Counted from the first letter of the stretch, positions 28,654 to 36,793 are shown. The stretch: 64,000 nucleotides of DNA from Mycobacterium shinjukuense (GCF_010730055.1 NZ_AP022575.1:3472001-3536000); one strand, 5' to 3'. The notes: generated by a model from the letters alone, not told the origin. Program-made: numbers and translations.

Positions 28654-29559
28654 TCACGGTCTGACGGCGCTGACCAGCGTGTTGCGGGAGAACATGGGCG
28701 CGGCCTCGGACCCCGGGCCCGGCACCGGCCGGCCGACCTCGCGCAGATAGTCGTTCAACGGTGTGCCGACGGCCGTCCAGCCGCGCTGGACGAACCATTC
28801 GGCGGCGGGCGCGCAACGCTCGTTGTAGACCAATTGGAAAAACGGGAGCTGATCGCCCTTGGCGACGGCGGCGCGTTCTTCTTCGACCTTGGCCGCGAAT
28901 TCATCCGGGGGCAACGGGGCACCATCCTCGACCGCGACGTGGCTGCCGCGGCCGGCCAGGGTGTCGATGCCGGTGAACAGCTGCTCCTGCGCGTCGGCCG
29001 GCAGGTAGAACAACAGACCCTCGGCGATCCACGCCGAGCGCTTGCCAGGATCGAAACCGCTGTCGCGCAAGGCTTCTGGCCAATCGTCGCGCAGGTCTAC
29101 AGCAATCTCTCTGCGCTCGGCTCGCGGTTGGGCGCCGTGGCCGGCCAGCACCTCGCGCTTGAAATCGAGGACCTGTGGGCGGTCCAACTCGTAGACGATC
29201 GTCCCATCCGGCCACGGCAGCCGGTAGGCACGGGAGTCCAGTCCGGCAGCCAAGATGACCACCTGGCGCGCGCCGGCATCGGCGGCGCGGCGGAAATAGC
29301 CGTCGAAGTACCTGGTGCGGGCGCCCTGGAAGTTGACGAAGTGCACGCCGAAGTCCGCCGACCTCAACTGGTGATCGGGGGCCGTGCCGTCGAGCACGTC
29401 GGCCCAGGAGCCGCCGACCGCACGGCAGAACAGCTCCGCATACGGGTCGACGGCCAGCGGGTCGGGCTTCTGGGCCTCCAGGGCTCTGGCGGCCGCGACG
29501 AAGAGCGCGGTCGACCCGACGCTGGTCGTGATGTCCCAGCTGTCACCTTCGGTGCGCAC
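28654..29559 (-). CDS. SAM-dependent methyltransferase, TIGR00027/PPM family (Rv0281-like)
   Basis: This 301-residue member of the mycobacterial leucine-carboxyl-methyltransferase-like (LCM/PPM1, TIGR00027) family is orthologous to Rv0281. It starts [20 protein letters not shown], followed by [13 protein letters not shown] and the SAM motif [20 protein letters not shown]. The acidic loop is [16 protein letters not shown], then [20 protein letters not shown]. Many paralogues exist in mycobacteria; substrates are mostly unknown and may be lipids or small acids. GTG at 29559 is fixed by family alignment; the longer open frame is not conserved. It lies between PPE3 and the ESX-3 control region on the same strand. 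Confidence 0.85.
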   Translation of the reverse strand: MRTEGDSWDITTSVGSTALFVAAARALEAQKPDPLAVDPYAELFCRAVGGSWADVLDGTAPDHQLRSADFGVHFVNFQGARTRYFDGYFRRAADAGARQVVILAAGLDSRAYRLPWPDGTIVYELDRPQVLDFKREVLAGHGAQPRAERREIAVDLRDDWPEALRDSGFDPGKRSAWIAEGLLFYLPADAQEQLFTGIDTLAGRGSHVAVEDGAPLPPDEFAAKVEEERAAVAKGDQLPFFQLVYNERCAPAAEWFVQRGWTAVGTPLNDYLREVGRPVPGPGSEAAPMFSRNTLVSAVRP

Positions 29560-29575
29560 CCAACCGACCCTACGC

Positions 29576-29662
29576 GCCGAGCTCAAGCCCGATTGCCCGG
29601 CTCCTCCTCGGTCCGCCACGCGGACCGCATCGTCGCCGAGCTCAAGCCCGATTGCCCGGCTC
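29576..29662. repeat. 28-bp exact direct repeat flanking a small hairpin
   Basis: Copies at 29576-29603 and 29635-29662 share 28 identical bases (core GAGCTCAAGCCCGATTGCC). Between them is an inverted repeat, GGTCCGC and GCGGACC. The second copy supplies the last codons and stop of the PPE3 gene. The reverse complement resembles the repeat at 58136-58213 (GACGATGC, a small hairpin, then GGAGC-GGGCAATC), so both belong to one dispersed mycobacterial repeat family. Confidence 0.65.
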
Positions 29663-31240
29663 GGGATCCCAGCTCCCCGGCACCATCGGCACCGTTGGGC
29701 CGCCACCGAACTCGTCACTGGCCAGGGTGGTCAAACCGCCCGCTTCGGCCAGCGCTTCCTTTCCCACCGTGCCGGCGAACCCCAGCGTCGCGGCACCGCG
29801 TTGCGAGGCCCGCACAACGGGTGCTGCGTCCGGTGGCGCGCCCCAGTCCGGGTCGACCTCGACATTCATATCCATGAACTCGTCGCCGTACCCGCGCTGA
29901 ATCGCACGCTGACGCCGGCGCCGACGCGCCCGTTCGCGCGCCGCCGACCCCGCCGCCAGCGCCGCGCTGTCGGGCTCGGACGCCTTCCGCTGGGCGCTGG
30001 CACTGGCGCTGCTGCTCATCCCCGAGCCGAACCCAATGCCGGGAGGAGCAACGGCATAGGGGTAGCCGAATCCGCCGACGCCAACGGCCGGCGGCGCCGC
30101 CGGAGCCGCGCTGGCGATCGTGCTCGCCGCGGGCGCGGGTGCGGGCGCCGACGCCGACGCAGGTGCCGCGCCCGGTGCGGTGATGGTCGGCACCATCGCC
30201 GCGGCCGGCAACGGGTTGGGCACACTAGCTGCCGGCGGCACGGCTGCCGCGGCGATAGCGGCGGGCTGAATGCCGGCCAGCCCGGACAGGCCCGCGAAGC
30301 CGGTAACGACGCCCAGGTTGGAGATGACGGAACCGAGCGCGACCGCCAGCAGCTGCGGGGACTGGCTCAGCGCCTGAACGATCTGCACGATGTGCTCGGG
30401 GTAGTCGAAAAACAGAAGCTCAAAGTAGAACTCCAGAGCCTCCGTCGGATTGGTAAACAGTTGCTGGACGAACGTTTCGAAGTCCTTACTGAATTCGATG
30501 GCACGAACAACCCACCAGATCGGTTCGGCCGCGTTCGTATAGTCCTCGAACGGGATTCCGTTCATGGTGCCTTCAGCGGGATCCCAGACAAGCCGGCCAC
30601 CGCTGACGATGCGCAGCAGGTACGCAACGAGATAATCCAACAGGGTCGGCTCACCGCCGTGGTCGTGGTCGTGGTCGTGGTCGTCGTCGTCGACCGCTTC
30701 GGCTGCCACGATCTGCGGTGCGGGGGTGGTCTGTGGTGTCGACGCCACCGCCGCGCCGGACACCGCTTCGTAGGTCGCCATCGTCGTCGCGGCCTGGACC
30801 CACATCCGCACATAGTCGGCCTCGTTGAGCGCGATCGGAATCGTGTTGATCCCGAAGAAGTTCGTCGCCACCAACACCGCGTGCAGGGCGTGGTTGGCGG
30901 CGAGCTCGGCCAATGTCGGCATGGCCGCCAACGCGGTCGTGTAGGCCGCGGCCGCGATCTCGTGCTGCGCGGCGGCCCCCGCGCTGGCGGCACTGGCCTG
31001 CATCAGCCACATCAGATACGGCACGTGGGCGGCCACATACCGCTCGGCGCTAGGCCCTTCCCATGCTCCCGCCTGCACCGAACCCAACAAAGCGGTGAGT
31101 TCGTCGGCCACCGCCGTGTACTCGGTGCTCAGCGCGGACCACGCCATCGCGGCCGATAAGAGTGACCCGGGACCTGGGCCGCCGCTGAGCAACGCGGAAT
31201 GCACTTCCGGTGGCGACGCCATCCAGACCGGGGCGGTCAC
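29642..31240 (-). CDS. PPE3: PPE3-like PPE-PPW protein with His/Asp-rich segment
   Basis: The 532-residue protein is a paralogue of PPE4. It has a PPE domain ([40 protein letters not shown]), a middle region and the PPW-type end [18 protein letters not shown]. Distinctive is a stretch at residues 184-194, [11 protein letters not shown], encoded by a GTGGTC tandem repeat, right after the PPE domain; such stretches bind zinc or similar metals in other proteins. The middle region ([20 protein letters not shown] onward) also differs from PPE4. The GTG start overlaps the stop of a truncated PE. A Zur-like box lies upstream, so zinc starvation may induce it. EspG3 is the likely chaperone. Confidence 0.85.
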   Translation of the reverse strand: MTAPVWMASPPEVHSALLSGGPGPGSLLSAAMAWSALSTEYTAVADELTALLGSVQAGAWEGPSAERYVAAHVPYLMWLMQASAASAGAAAQHEIAAAAYTTALAAMPTLAELAANHALHAVLVATNFFGINTIPIALNEADYVRMWVQAATTMATYEAVSGAAVASTPQTTPAPQIVAAEAVDDDDHDHDHDHGGEPTLLDYLVAYLLRIVSGGRLVWDPAEGTMNGIPFEDYTNAAEPIWWVVRAIEFSKDFETFVQQLFTNPTEALEFYFELLFFDYPEHIVQIVQALSQSPQLLAVALGSVISNLGVVTGFAGLSGLAGIQPAAIAAAAVPPAASVPNPLPAAAMVPTITAPGAAPASASAPAPAPAASTIASAAPAAPPAVGVGGFGYPYAVAPPGIGFGSGMSSSASASAQRKASEPDSAALAAGSAARERARRRRRQRAIQRGYGDEFMDMNVEVDPDWGAPPDAAPVVRASQRGAATLGFAGTVGKEALAEAGGLTTLASDEFGGGPTVPMVPGSWDPEPGNRA

Positions 31241-31383
31241 GGCATGCCGCGGCTGATCGGATCGACCGCCGGCGCCGCCGCGAGCATCGCGGCGCCACGA
31301 CGGGCGCCCGCCCCGCGGACGTTCGACGCCTCGACACGCGCGCTAGCGACGGTGGGTCCTTCCGGTATGACGCGCAACGCCAT
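31237..31383 (-). pseudogene. truncated PE gene coupled to PPE3
   Basis: The frame starts [20 protein letters not shown], a PE N-terminus, and ends after 48 residues at about the position of the conserved PPAADPVS motif (here [11 protein letters not shown]). The second PE helix and the YxxxD/E secretion signal are gone. Its TGA overlaps the PPE3 GTG. It may be a decayed PE, or a short PE-like leader still coupled to PPE3. An intact PE partner for PPE3 would then have to be PE5 or one encoded elsewhere. Confidence 0.65.
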
Positions 31384-31433
31384 GGCAGACACACCTCGAT
31401 TGCAGAGTTCGGACATGTTGTCCCGCAGCTTAC

Positions 31434-31454
31434 TGAAAATGGTTGTCGTTAACA
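31434..31454 (-). promoter_or_regulatory. Zur-like box upstream of the PE/PPE3 pair
   Basis: On the plus strand the 21-bp site reads TGAAAATGG-TTG-TCGTTAACA, matching the Zur pattern TGAwAATGA-N3-TCATTwTCA at about 15 positions. Overlapping it is a perfect inverted repeat, ATGGTTGT-N5-ACAACCAT (31439-31459). It lies about 50 bp upstream of the PE start. It is less perfect than the box at 28605. Confidence 0.5.
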
Positions 31455-31579
31455 ACCATGCCGGCGTGCCGCGTCCTGACCGGTGCCGCACTCGGTGATG
31501 CACGGATCCACGCGGCATCGGCGCCGTTGATCCGCATGCCGACCTGAGTTGATGCTTTAGATGCCGTACTCTGATCATC

Positions 31580-31837
31580 GTGCGCACCACCGTGTCGATC
31601 TCCGATGAACTACTCGCTGCCGCCAAACGCCGGGCCCGCGAGCGTGGCCAGTCGCTAGGTGCGGTGATCGAGGACGCCCTTCGCCGCGAGTTCGCCGCCG
31701 CCCATGTGGGCGGCGCCCGCCCGACCGTCCCGGTTTTCGACGGCGGCACCGGTCCGCGGCGAGGCCTCGACCTGACCTCGAATCGGGCGTTGTCCGAAGT
31801 GCTCGACGAGGGCCTGGAACTGAACTCGCGGATGTGA
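31580..31837 (+). CDS. vapB25: VapB-family antitoxin (ribbon-helix-helix)
   Basis: This 85-residue antitoxin starts [20 protein letters not shown], a ribbon-helix-helix DNA-binding domain, and continues [20 protein letters not shown]. The acidic/proline C-terminus ([15 protein letters not shown]) should occupy the toxin active site. GTG at 31580 lies only ~14 bp from a TACTCT -10-like element, so the transcript may be almost leaderless. It is followed after 24 bp by vapC. The position equals that of vapBC25 in M. tuberculosis; the symbol is given on that basis. Confidence 0.82.
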   Translation: MRTTVSISDELLAAAKRRARERGQSLGAVIEDALRREFAAAHVGGARPTVPVFDGGTGPRRGLDLTSNRALSEVLDEGLELNSRM

Positions 31838-31861
31838 GCCCGAATAGGCCGCAAACAAGCG

Positions 31862-32290
31862 ATGTTTCTTCTCGACGTCAACGTGCTGCTCGCTGCACAC
31901 CGCGGCGACCATCCGAATCACCAAACCGTCCGCCCGTGGTTCGATCGACTGCTTGCGGCCGACGACCCCTTCACAGTGCCCAACCTGGTATGGGCGTCGT
32001 TCCTCCGGCTGGCGACAAATCGACGCATCTTCGAGATTCCGTCACCGCGAGCGGATGCATTCGCATTCATCGACGCCGTCACCGCCCAGCCCCATCACCT
32101 TCCGACCAACCCCGGTCCCCGACACCTCGCACTGCTGCGAAAGCTCTGCGACGAGGCCGATGCGTCTGGCGACCTCATACCCGACGCGGTACTCGCGGCC
32201 ATAGCAGTGGAGCATCACTGCGCCGTGGTGAGCCTGGACAGGGATTTCGCCCGGTTCACCTCGGTGCGCCACGTTCACCCGGCAGTCTGA
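31862..32290 (+). CDS. vapC25: VapC-family PIN-domain RNase toxin
   Basis: The 142-residue PIN-domain toxin begins [20 protein letters not shown] with the first catalytic Asp (Asp5). Further conserved acidic residues are in [20 protein letters not shown] and LDRDFARF. VapC toxins of this type cut tRNA or rRNA loops in a Mg-dependent way when not bound by VapB. It is intact and follows its antitoxin, so the module is probably functional. It ends 12 bp from the convergent MpaB-family gene. Confidence 0.85.
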   Translation: MFLLDVNVLLAAHRGDHPNHQTVRPWFDRLLAADDPFTVPNLVWASFLRLATNRRIFEIPSPRADAFAFIDAVTAQPHHLPTNPGPRHLALLRKLCDEADASGDLIPDAVLAAIAVEHHCAVVSLDRDFARFTSVRHVHPAV

Positions 32291-32302
32291 TCGCGGGTGC
32301 CC

Positions 32303-33211
32303 TCACACCAAGGGCCGGCCCGTCCTGATCCGGCGGTCCAGGTCCCAGAGCATCAGGTTGAACGGGAACTCCCGCACACAGTGCGGCAACGCGCGATTCA
32401 CCGCGCCCACCACGGCCATCAGCCGGTCGAAGCGTCGTTGCTTGACGTCGTCCCAGGGCAATCGCATCTCGTCGCGAAACCGTTGCGGCAGAAAGCCGGT
32501 GGTGATCAGCAACGCCAAGCTTTCCGAGAGCCTGCGCACCGGGCCCGGCAACGGCATACCGTTGATTCGCGACACCGCGATGGGATACAGGTAGTCGCGG
32601 ACGGCGTCGTCGATGTGCACCCTTTCCAACGACTCCTGCCAGTACCGGTCGAAGGCCGCCCGATCGGGTGGCCACATCTGCGGCGGCACCTGTAGCGTGG
32701 TGGCCAATGCCATGCCCTCGCGGTAACGGCGATCGGCTTCCTCCTCATCCATCTCGCCGACGAAGACGCGGTGGACGTCGACGGCGCCCTTGTACAGGCA
32801 GGCCGCCACCCATAGCTGCAGATCCGGGTCGAACGCGTTGTAGGAGACCGGGCTGTCCGGCGTGGAGTGGACCTGCGCATGCGCACCGTTGACGGCGCGG
32901 CGGAAGGCCGCCTTCTGGGCGTCGGTTCCAGCGACCGCCACGGCCAGGTAGGTAAACGTGGTGCGCGCCCGCTTGATGGGATGGCGGTCGATTCGACCGC
33001 TTTCGACACGGCTTTCCAATACGCCGTAGCCAACGGCCGGCAGCGCCAACTCCATGATCACGTTGGCCGGCCCCGCCAGCAGCGCCACACCCATCAACCC
33101 GCGGTCGGCCGCGATCCGTCGTCGGCGCCCGCCGGGCCGCGGACGGGCCGGGTCGGCGATCGGGCGCTCGACGTGAGGAATGGGCCGCTGGACCGTCTGG
33201 TGCATCACCAT
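32303..33211 (-). CDS. MpaB/DUF2236-family protein (Rv0276-like)
   Basis: This 302-residue protein of the oxygenase MpaB (DUF2236, latex-clearing-protein-related) family contains LMGVALLAGPANVIMELALP, RARTTFTYLAVAVAGTDAQK, VHSTPDSPVSYNAFDPDLQL and WVAACLYKGAVDVHRVFVGE. The last two carry the conserved His/Asp positions thought to hold a heme or metal in the family. It ends with NLMLWDLDRRIRTGRPLV. The substrate is unknown. ATG at 33211 gives the family length; the longer frame upstream runs into the divergent TetR promoter. Confidence 0.78.
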   Translation of the reverse strand: MVMHQTVQRPIPHVERPIADPARPRPGGRRRRIAADRGLMGVALLAGPANVIMELALPAVGYGVLESRVESGRIDRHPIKRARTTFTYLAVAVAGTDAQKAAFRRAVNGAHAQVHSTPDSPVSYNAFDPDLQLWVAACLYKGAVDVHRVFVGEMDEEEADRRYREGMALATTLQVPPQMWPPDRAAFDRYWQESLERVHIDDAVRDYLYPIAVSRINGMPLPGPVRRLSESLALLITTGFLPQRFRDEMRLPWDDVKQRRFDRLMAVVGAVNRALPHCVREFPFNLMLWDLDRRIRTGRPLV

Positions 33212-33299
33212 CGTTGGCCCCCTACCGTCACCCGCAAATTGTGAAAACGTTTGTTTCCTGATATTGTCGGTGCGTTGCTCTGGTGTCAAGAGGGTGCTC

Positions 33300-34013
33300 A
33301 TGGCCGATCCAGCCGGGTTGACCGGGAGTTCGAGCGCGCGGCCATATCGAGGGGTTAAGGCCGCCGAGCGACTCGCGGAACGCCGCCGGCGGCTGCTGGC
33401 CGCCGGCCTGGATCTGTTGGGGTCGGAGCAACAGGACATCTCCGGGCTGACCGTTCGCGCGGTTTGCCGCAACGCCGGCCTGGCATCGCGCTACTTTTAC
33501 GAAAGCTTCGCCGACAAGGATGAATTCGTCGCCGGTGTTTTCGATTGGGTGGTAGCCGAGCTGGCTACCACCACCCAGGCCGCGGTAGCGGCGGTGCCGG
33601 CACACGAGCAGGCCCGCGCCGGGATGGCCAACATCGTGCGGACCATCGCCGACGATCCCCGGATCGGACGGCTGCTGTTCAGCACGCAGCTGGCCGACGC
33701 CGTGGTCGTGCGCAAGCGCGCCGAGTCCACCGCACTGTTCGCGATGTTGTCCGGACGGCACGCCATCGACGTGCTACGGGCACCGGCAGACGAGGCCATC
33801 ACTGCGGCAGCACACTTCGTGGTCGGTGGCGTCGGCCAGACCATCAGCGCCTGGCTGGCCGGCGACGTCCGACTCCAACCCGATCAGCTCGTCGATCTAC
33901 TGGCGTCGCTGCTCAACGAACTCGCCGACCCGAACCTGGTCCGTCCCCGAGTCACGGCGGCGGCGCCACCCGATGCCGCAGCGTCGCGGGCGGCCACCGG
34001 CGCATCAGGGTGA
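33300..34013 (+). CDS. TetR-family regulator (Rv0275c-like)
   Basis: The 237-residue regulator has an N-terminal TetR helix-turn-helix (residues ~25-75: AERRRRLLAAGLDLLGSEQQ, LTVRAVCRNAGLASRYFYES, FADKDEFVAGVFDWVVAEL) and a helical ligand-binding C-terminus ending in a flexible Ala/Arg tail. ATG at 33300 has AGAGGG upstream. It is divergent from the MpaB-family gene across an 88-bp gap that holds GAAAACGTTTG (AAACGTTT core at 33245-33252), a candidate operator. It therefore probably controls itself and its neighbour. The 3' end overlaps the glyoxalase-fold gene by 9 bp. Confidence 0.85.
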   Translation: MADPAGLTGSSSARPYRGVKAAERLAERRRRLLAAGLDLLGSEQQDISGLTVRAVCRNAGLASRYFYESFADKDEFVAGVFDWVVAELATTTQAAVAAVPAHEQARAGMANIVRTIADDPRIGRLLFSTQLADAVVVRKRAESTALFAMLSGRHAIDVLRAPADEAITAAAHFVVGGVGQTISAWLAGDVRLQPDQLVDLLASLLNELADPNLVRPRVTAAAPPDAAASRAATGASG

Positions 34014-34589
34014 GTCGCACAGTGCGCCGCGCCGCCGGTCGGCCGCCGTCCTGGGTACGGCCGGTGTGTCGCGTTCGGTGAATTCCTTTATCCAACAGGC
34101 GAATTCCAGAGTGATGCCGTCGGGATCCTGGAAGTAGAACGAGCGCACGTACACCCCGGGATGCACCGTCGCCGATACCTGCATCGGGCTCTCGTCGTGG
34201 TTGAGCACCGGCCCGACCCGGACACCCTTTTCCTTCAGCCGCTTGCGGTAGACGTCGAATTTTTCCGGTGGCACGTGGAACGCCAGATGGTTCATGGTGC
34301 TCACCGCGCTGGTGATATCCCCGATGCCGGGAATGGCGTCCGGCGACGAGATGCCCGGGACCCGATCGGGTGCATCGGCGAACCAGAAAAACGCGACGCA
34401 GTCCCCGTTGCCGGCGTCGAAAAAGAAGTGTTGTCCCTGGCCGCCGGGCAGATCGAGCGACTTGATCAGCGGCATGCCGAGCACGTTGCTGTAAAAGTCC
34501 ACGGTGCGTGCCATGTCGGAACACACCAGGGCGACGTGATTGATTCCGCTGAGCTCGAACTCGGTGTTGGCGTTGTGCGGCTTGATCAT
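34005..34589 (-). CDS. VOC/glyoxalase-fold metalloenzyme-like protein (Rv0274-like)
   Basis: This 194-residue protein has two beta-alpha-beta-beta-beta modules of the vicinal oxygen chelate fold: ELSGINHVALVCSDMARTVD and AVSTMNHLAFHVPPEKFD. Candidate metal ligands are His18, His98 and the Glu in DPDGITLEFACW. The family includes glyoxalase I, extradiol dioxygenases and fosfomycin/bleomycin resistance proteins, and the exact reaction cannot be assigned. The N-terminus is MIKPHNANTEFELSGINH. It converges on the TetR gene with a 9-bp overlap. Confidence 0.82.
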   Translation of the reverse strand: MIKPHNANTEFELSGINHVALVCSDMARTVDFYSNVLGMPLIKSLDLPGGQGQHFFFDAGNGDCVAFFWFADAPDRVPGISSPDAIPGIGDITSAVSTMNHLAFHVPPEKFDVYRKRLKEKGVRVGPVLNHDESPMQVSATVHPGVYVRSFYFQDPDGITLEFACWIKEFTERDTPAVPRTAADRRRGALCDSP

Positions 34590-34654
34590 CGTGCAAACTC
34601 CCTATCCCGGGCATCGGCCCTGGCTAGGATCCGAATCTAGCATCGGAGTCAGTT

Positions 34655-34927
34655 TTGCTGGAGGTGCCTCAGGTGCCGGAGTTCCCGACGCGACGCGGGC
34701 GCCGGACGCAGGCCGCGACGGACACGGCTGCCCGGACAGTCATCGCGCGCGCAGGCATCCTGGCGACGACCATCGCCGATATCGCCGCAGACGCGGGCCG
34801 CCTGGCAGCATCGTTGACAACTACCACGACTCCAAAGAGGCGATCATCCCGACCCGACGAGCCGGCCCGCATCCAAGCACTGGCCACCGTCAACTGCCGA
34901 ACCATCTACCGCCAGGAGGATCGCTGA
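34655..34927 (+). pseudogene. frameshifted TetR regulator remnant (Rv0273c-like)
   Basis: The frame opens with a TetR-type start (RRGRRTQAATDTAARTVIAR, then ATTIADIAADAGR), but after the recognition helix it reads LAASLTTTTTPKR. The next frame continues the family sequence as IVDNYHDSKEAII, showing a frameshift around 34800-34825. The helical ligand-binding domain is absent, and the sequence runs straight into the hydrolase gene. It is a decayed copy of the regulator that precedes the hydrolase in M. tuberculosis. Confidence 0.7.
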
Positions 34928-34929
34928 CA

Positions 34930-36063
34930 GTGACGGGTCACGCGGGCACCGCGGGGGTCATTCGAGAGTTCGTGGGGCTGCCGTCGCCCACCGCGGGGCG
35001 CGCCGGTGCCGGTGGGCACCCTTGCCAGGGTCTTTACCACCGAGGCGTGGGACGCAAGCCCAAGGTGGCCGTGATCGCCACGCATTACCAGATCGATTTC
35101 TCCGAGCACTATCTCGCCGACTACATGGCCATCCGCGGCGTCGGATTCCTGGGCTGGAACACCAGGTTCCGCGGTTTCGAAAGCAGCTTTCTGCTCGATC
35201 ATGCGCTGGTCGACATCGGGGTCGGGGTGCGCTGGCTGCGCGAGACTCAGCGCGTGGAAACAGTGGTACTACTGGGTAATTCGGGAGGGGGTTCGCTGAT
35301 GGCCGCCTACCAGTCACAGGCGGTCGATCCGAACGTGACACCCCTTGACGGCATGCGGCCCGCCGCCGGCCTGGCCGAGCTGCCCGCCGCCGACGGATAC
35401 GTTGCCACCGCCGCCCACCCCGGACGCCCGGATGTGCTGACCGCGTGGATGGACGGCGCTGTCATCGACGAAAACGATCCGGTGGCAACCGATCCCGATC
35501 TCGACCTGTTCAACGGGCGCAATGGCCCGCCCTACTCGCCGGAGTTCCTGAGCCGCTACCGCGCGGCGCAGGTCGCACGTAACCACGCCATCACCGACTG
35601 GGCTGAAATGGAGCTCAAACGTGTTCGCGCCGCGGGGTTTTCGGATCGTCCGTTCACCGTGATGCGTACTTGGGCCGACCCCCGCATGGTCGATCCCGGC
35701 ATCGAACCCACCAAGCGCCCGCCCAACCAGTGCTATGCGGGCACGCCGGCGAAGGCGAACCGCTCAGCACACGGCATCGCCGCGGCGTGCACGCTGCGTG
35801 GCTGGCTGGGCATGTGGAGCCTGCGGGTGGCCCAAACCCGGGCCGAGCCGCACCTGGCCCGCATCACCTGCCCGGCCCTGGTGATCAACGCCGAAGCCGA
35901 TACCGGCGTCTTCCCGTCGGATGCCCAGCGCATCTACGACGCACTCGCGAGCAGCGACAAGACCCGGGTCTCGATCGACACCGATCATTACTTCACCACG
36001 CCGGGGGCACGTAGCGAGCAAGCTGACATCATCGCCAAATGGATTGCCAAGCGATGGCGCTGA
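34930..36063 (+). CDS. alpha/beta hydrolase (Rv0272c-like)
   Basis: This 377-residue alpha/beta hydrolase is orthologous to Rv0272c and of equal length. It contains KVAVIATHYQIDFSEHYLAD, GVGFLGWNTRFRGFESSFLL and the nucleophile elbow VVLLGNSGGGSLMAAYQSQA (GNSGG, Ser). The acid/base region is ALVINAEADTGVFPSDAQRI, then RVSIDTDHYFTTPGARSEQA (Asp and His). The substrate is unknown. GTG at 34930 has AGGAGG about eleven bases upstream, at the end of the broken TetR frame. Loss of the regulator may have left it constitutively expressed. Confidence 0.8.
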   Translation: MTGHAGTAGVIREFVGLPSPTAGRAGAGGHPCQGLYHRGVGRKPKVAVIATHYQIDFSEHYLADYMAIRGVGFLGWNTRFRGFESSFLLDHALVDIGVGVRWLRETQRVETVVLLGNSGGGSLMAAYQSQAVDPNVTPLDGMRPAAGLAELPAADGYVATAAHPGRPDVLTAWMDGAVIDENDPVATDPDLDLFNGRNGPPYSPEFLSRYRAAQVARNHAITDWAEMELKRVRAAGFSDRPFTVMRTWADPRMVDPGIEPTKRPPNQCYAGTPAKANRSAHGIAAACTLRGWLGMWSLRVAQTRAEPHLARITCPALVINAEADTGVFPSDAQRIYDALASSDKTRVSIDTDHYFTTPGARSEQADIIAKWIAKRWR

Positions 36064-36145
36064 CGGCCTGCCCGCATCACCTGGCTGGGCTTAAGCCCTG
36101 GTTGGGCTAAGCCGCGTAACGGCGCGTGCGGCTCTTGGCGCTTGA

Positions 36146-36262
36146 TCAGTCGTTGCACGTGCAATCGGGATGACCACACGCGCAGCCGGCTGCTTGGGTA
36201 CACGCGGAGTCACCACAGGTGCAGCCGGTCGATTTGCACTGGCAAGGTTGAGTCTCGGTCAT
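36146..36262 (-). CDS. metallothionein-like small Cys-rich protein
   Basis: This 38-residue protein, too short for usual gene callers, has nine cysteines at positions 7, 9, 14, 16, 21, 27, 29, 34 and 36, four of the pairs being CxC (CQC, CTC, CAC, CTC). It starts MTETQPCQCKSTGC and ends HPDCTCND, with one His (31) and no aromatic residues. This is metallothionein composition, predicted to bind Cu(I) or Zn in thiolate clusters. It differs from M. tuberculosis MymT, which is 53 residues with a different Cys spacing. A sigma-A-like promoter with a RicR-type palindrome lies directly upstream, and the predicted transcription start is within 1-3 bases of the ATG, so the mRNA is probably leaderless. 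A RicR-like repressor gene lies just upstream on the same strand. Confidence 0.75.
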   Translation of the reverse strand: MTETQPCQCKSTGCTCGDSACTQAAGCACGHPDCTCND

Positions 36263-36270
36263 CCATGCAT

Positions 36271-36299
36271 TCTATACCCTGGTAGGGTACTTAGGTCAA
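36271..36299 (-). promoter_or_regulatory. sigma-A-like promoter with RicR-type operator for the metallothionein-like gene
   Basis: On the minus strand TTGACC (36294-36299) and TATAGA (36271-36276) are separated by 17 bp. The palindrome TACCC-N5-GGGTA (36275-36289) fills most of the spacer and touches the -10 box, so a bound repressor would block polymerase. The same palindrome recurs at 36779-36793 and 38301-38315. Confidence 0.72.
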
Positions 36300-36351
36300 G
36301 AGTGCCTCTCCGTTTGACCAACGGTTGGAATCGCCCGTCCCTGCGTGCAAA

Positions 36352-36642
36352 TCAGGAGCGAACCAGTCGTGCGATAGCCGCGGAGGCCTCGGAGAGTTTC
36401 ACGTCAGCTTCGGTTCCCCCCTGGGCAATCGCTTGGCTTACACAGCTGTCAAGGTGGTCGTCGAGTAGGTTCAACGCCACCGAGCGCAATGCACTGCTGG
36501 CTGCGCTGATTTGCGTAAGGATGTCGATGCAGTACTTGTCCTCGTCGATCATCTTTGCGATGCCGCGAATCTGGCCCTCGATTCGGCGCAGTCGCTTGGC
36601 GTAGCTGTCCTTGTGCGACACATACCCGTATGCGGTTTCCAC
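36352..36642 (-). CDS. ricR: CsoR/RicR-family copper-sensing repressor
   Basis: This 96-residue repressor is very similar to M. tuberculosis RicR (KRLRRIEGQIRGIAKMIDED, YCIDILTQISAASSALRSVA, and a C-terminus ending ASAAIARLVRS). The Cu(I)-binding CsoR triad is present as Cys38, His63 and Cys67 (KYC...DDHLDSC). CsoR-family repressors leave DNA when Cu(I) binds. GTG at 36642 has GGGAGGT upstream, giving the exact RicR length; the longer open frame reaching 36714 is not conserved. It has its own operator copy at 36779-36793, so it is probably autoregulated. Whether this is the only RicR of the genome or a second paralogue cannot be told from the window. Confidence 0.85.
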   Translation of the reverse strand: METAYGYVSHKDSYAKRLRRIEGQIRGIAKMIDEDKYCIDILTQISAASSALRSVALNLLDDHLDSCVSQAIAQGGTEADVKLSEASAAIARLVRS

Positions 36643-36774
36643 CCGACCTCCCAGCATTTTCGTCACCGTTGTGTGTTCTCGCGTCGCCGCGCGGTGCGGA
36701 GTTGAATCGACCACCTATCACGTCTGCACTAGCCGCGGGTATTCCAAGGGAATCCAGACAGCTTCGACGTCGTC

Positions 36775-36793
36775 ATTGTACCCTGCGGGGGTA
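36775..36793 (-). promoter_or_regulatory. RicR-type operator and -10 element upstream of the copper repressor gene
   Basis: TACCC-TGCGG-GGGTA (36779-36793) is followed on the minus strand by a good -10 hexamer TACAAT (36775-36780). No strong -35 is seen. It lies about 135 bp upstream of the GTG start, predicting autoregulation of the repressor with a longer leader. Confidence 0.68.

Noticed and set aside
30659..30691. GTGGTC tandem repeat as a non-coding microsatellite or CRISPR
   Set aside because: It lies inside the PPE3 frame and encodes the His/Asp tract without breaking the frame.
36087..36098. GGGCTTAAGCCC palindrome between the hydrolase and metallothionein-like genes as an operator
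   Set aside because: It lies downstream of both convergent genes, so at most it is part of a weak terminator.
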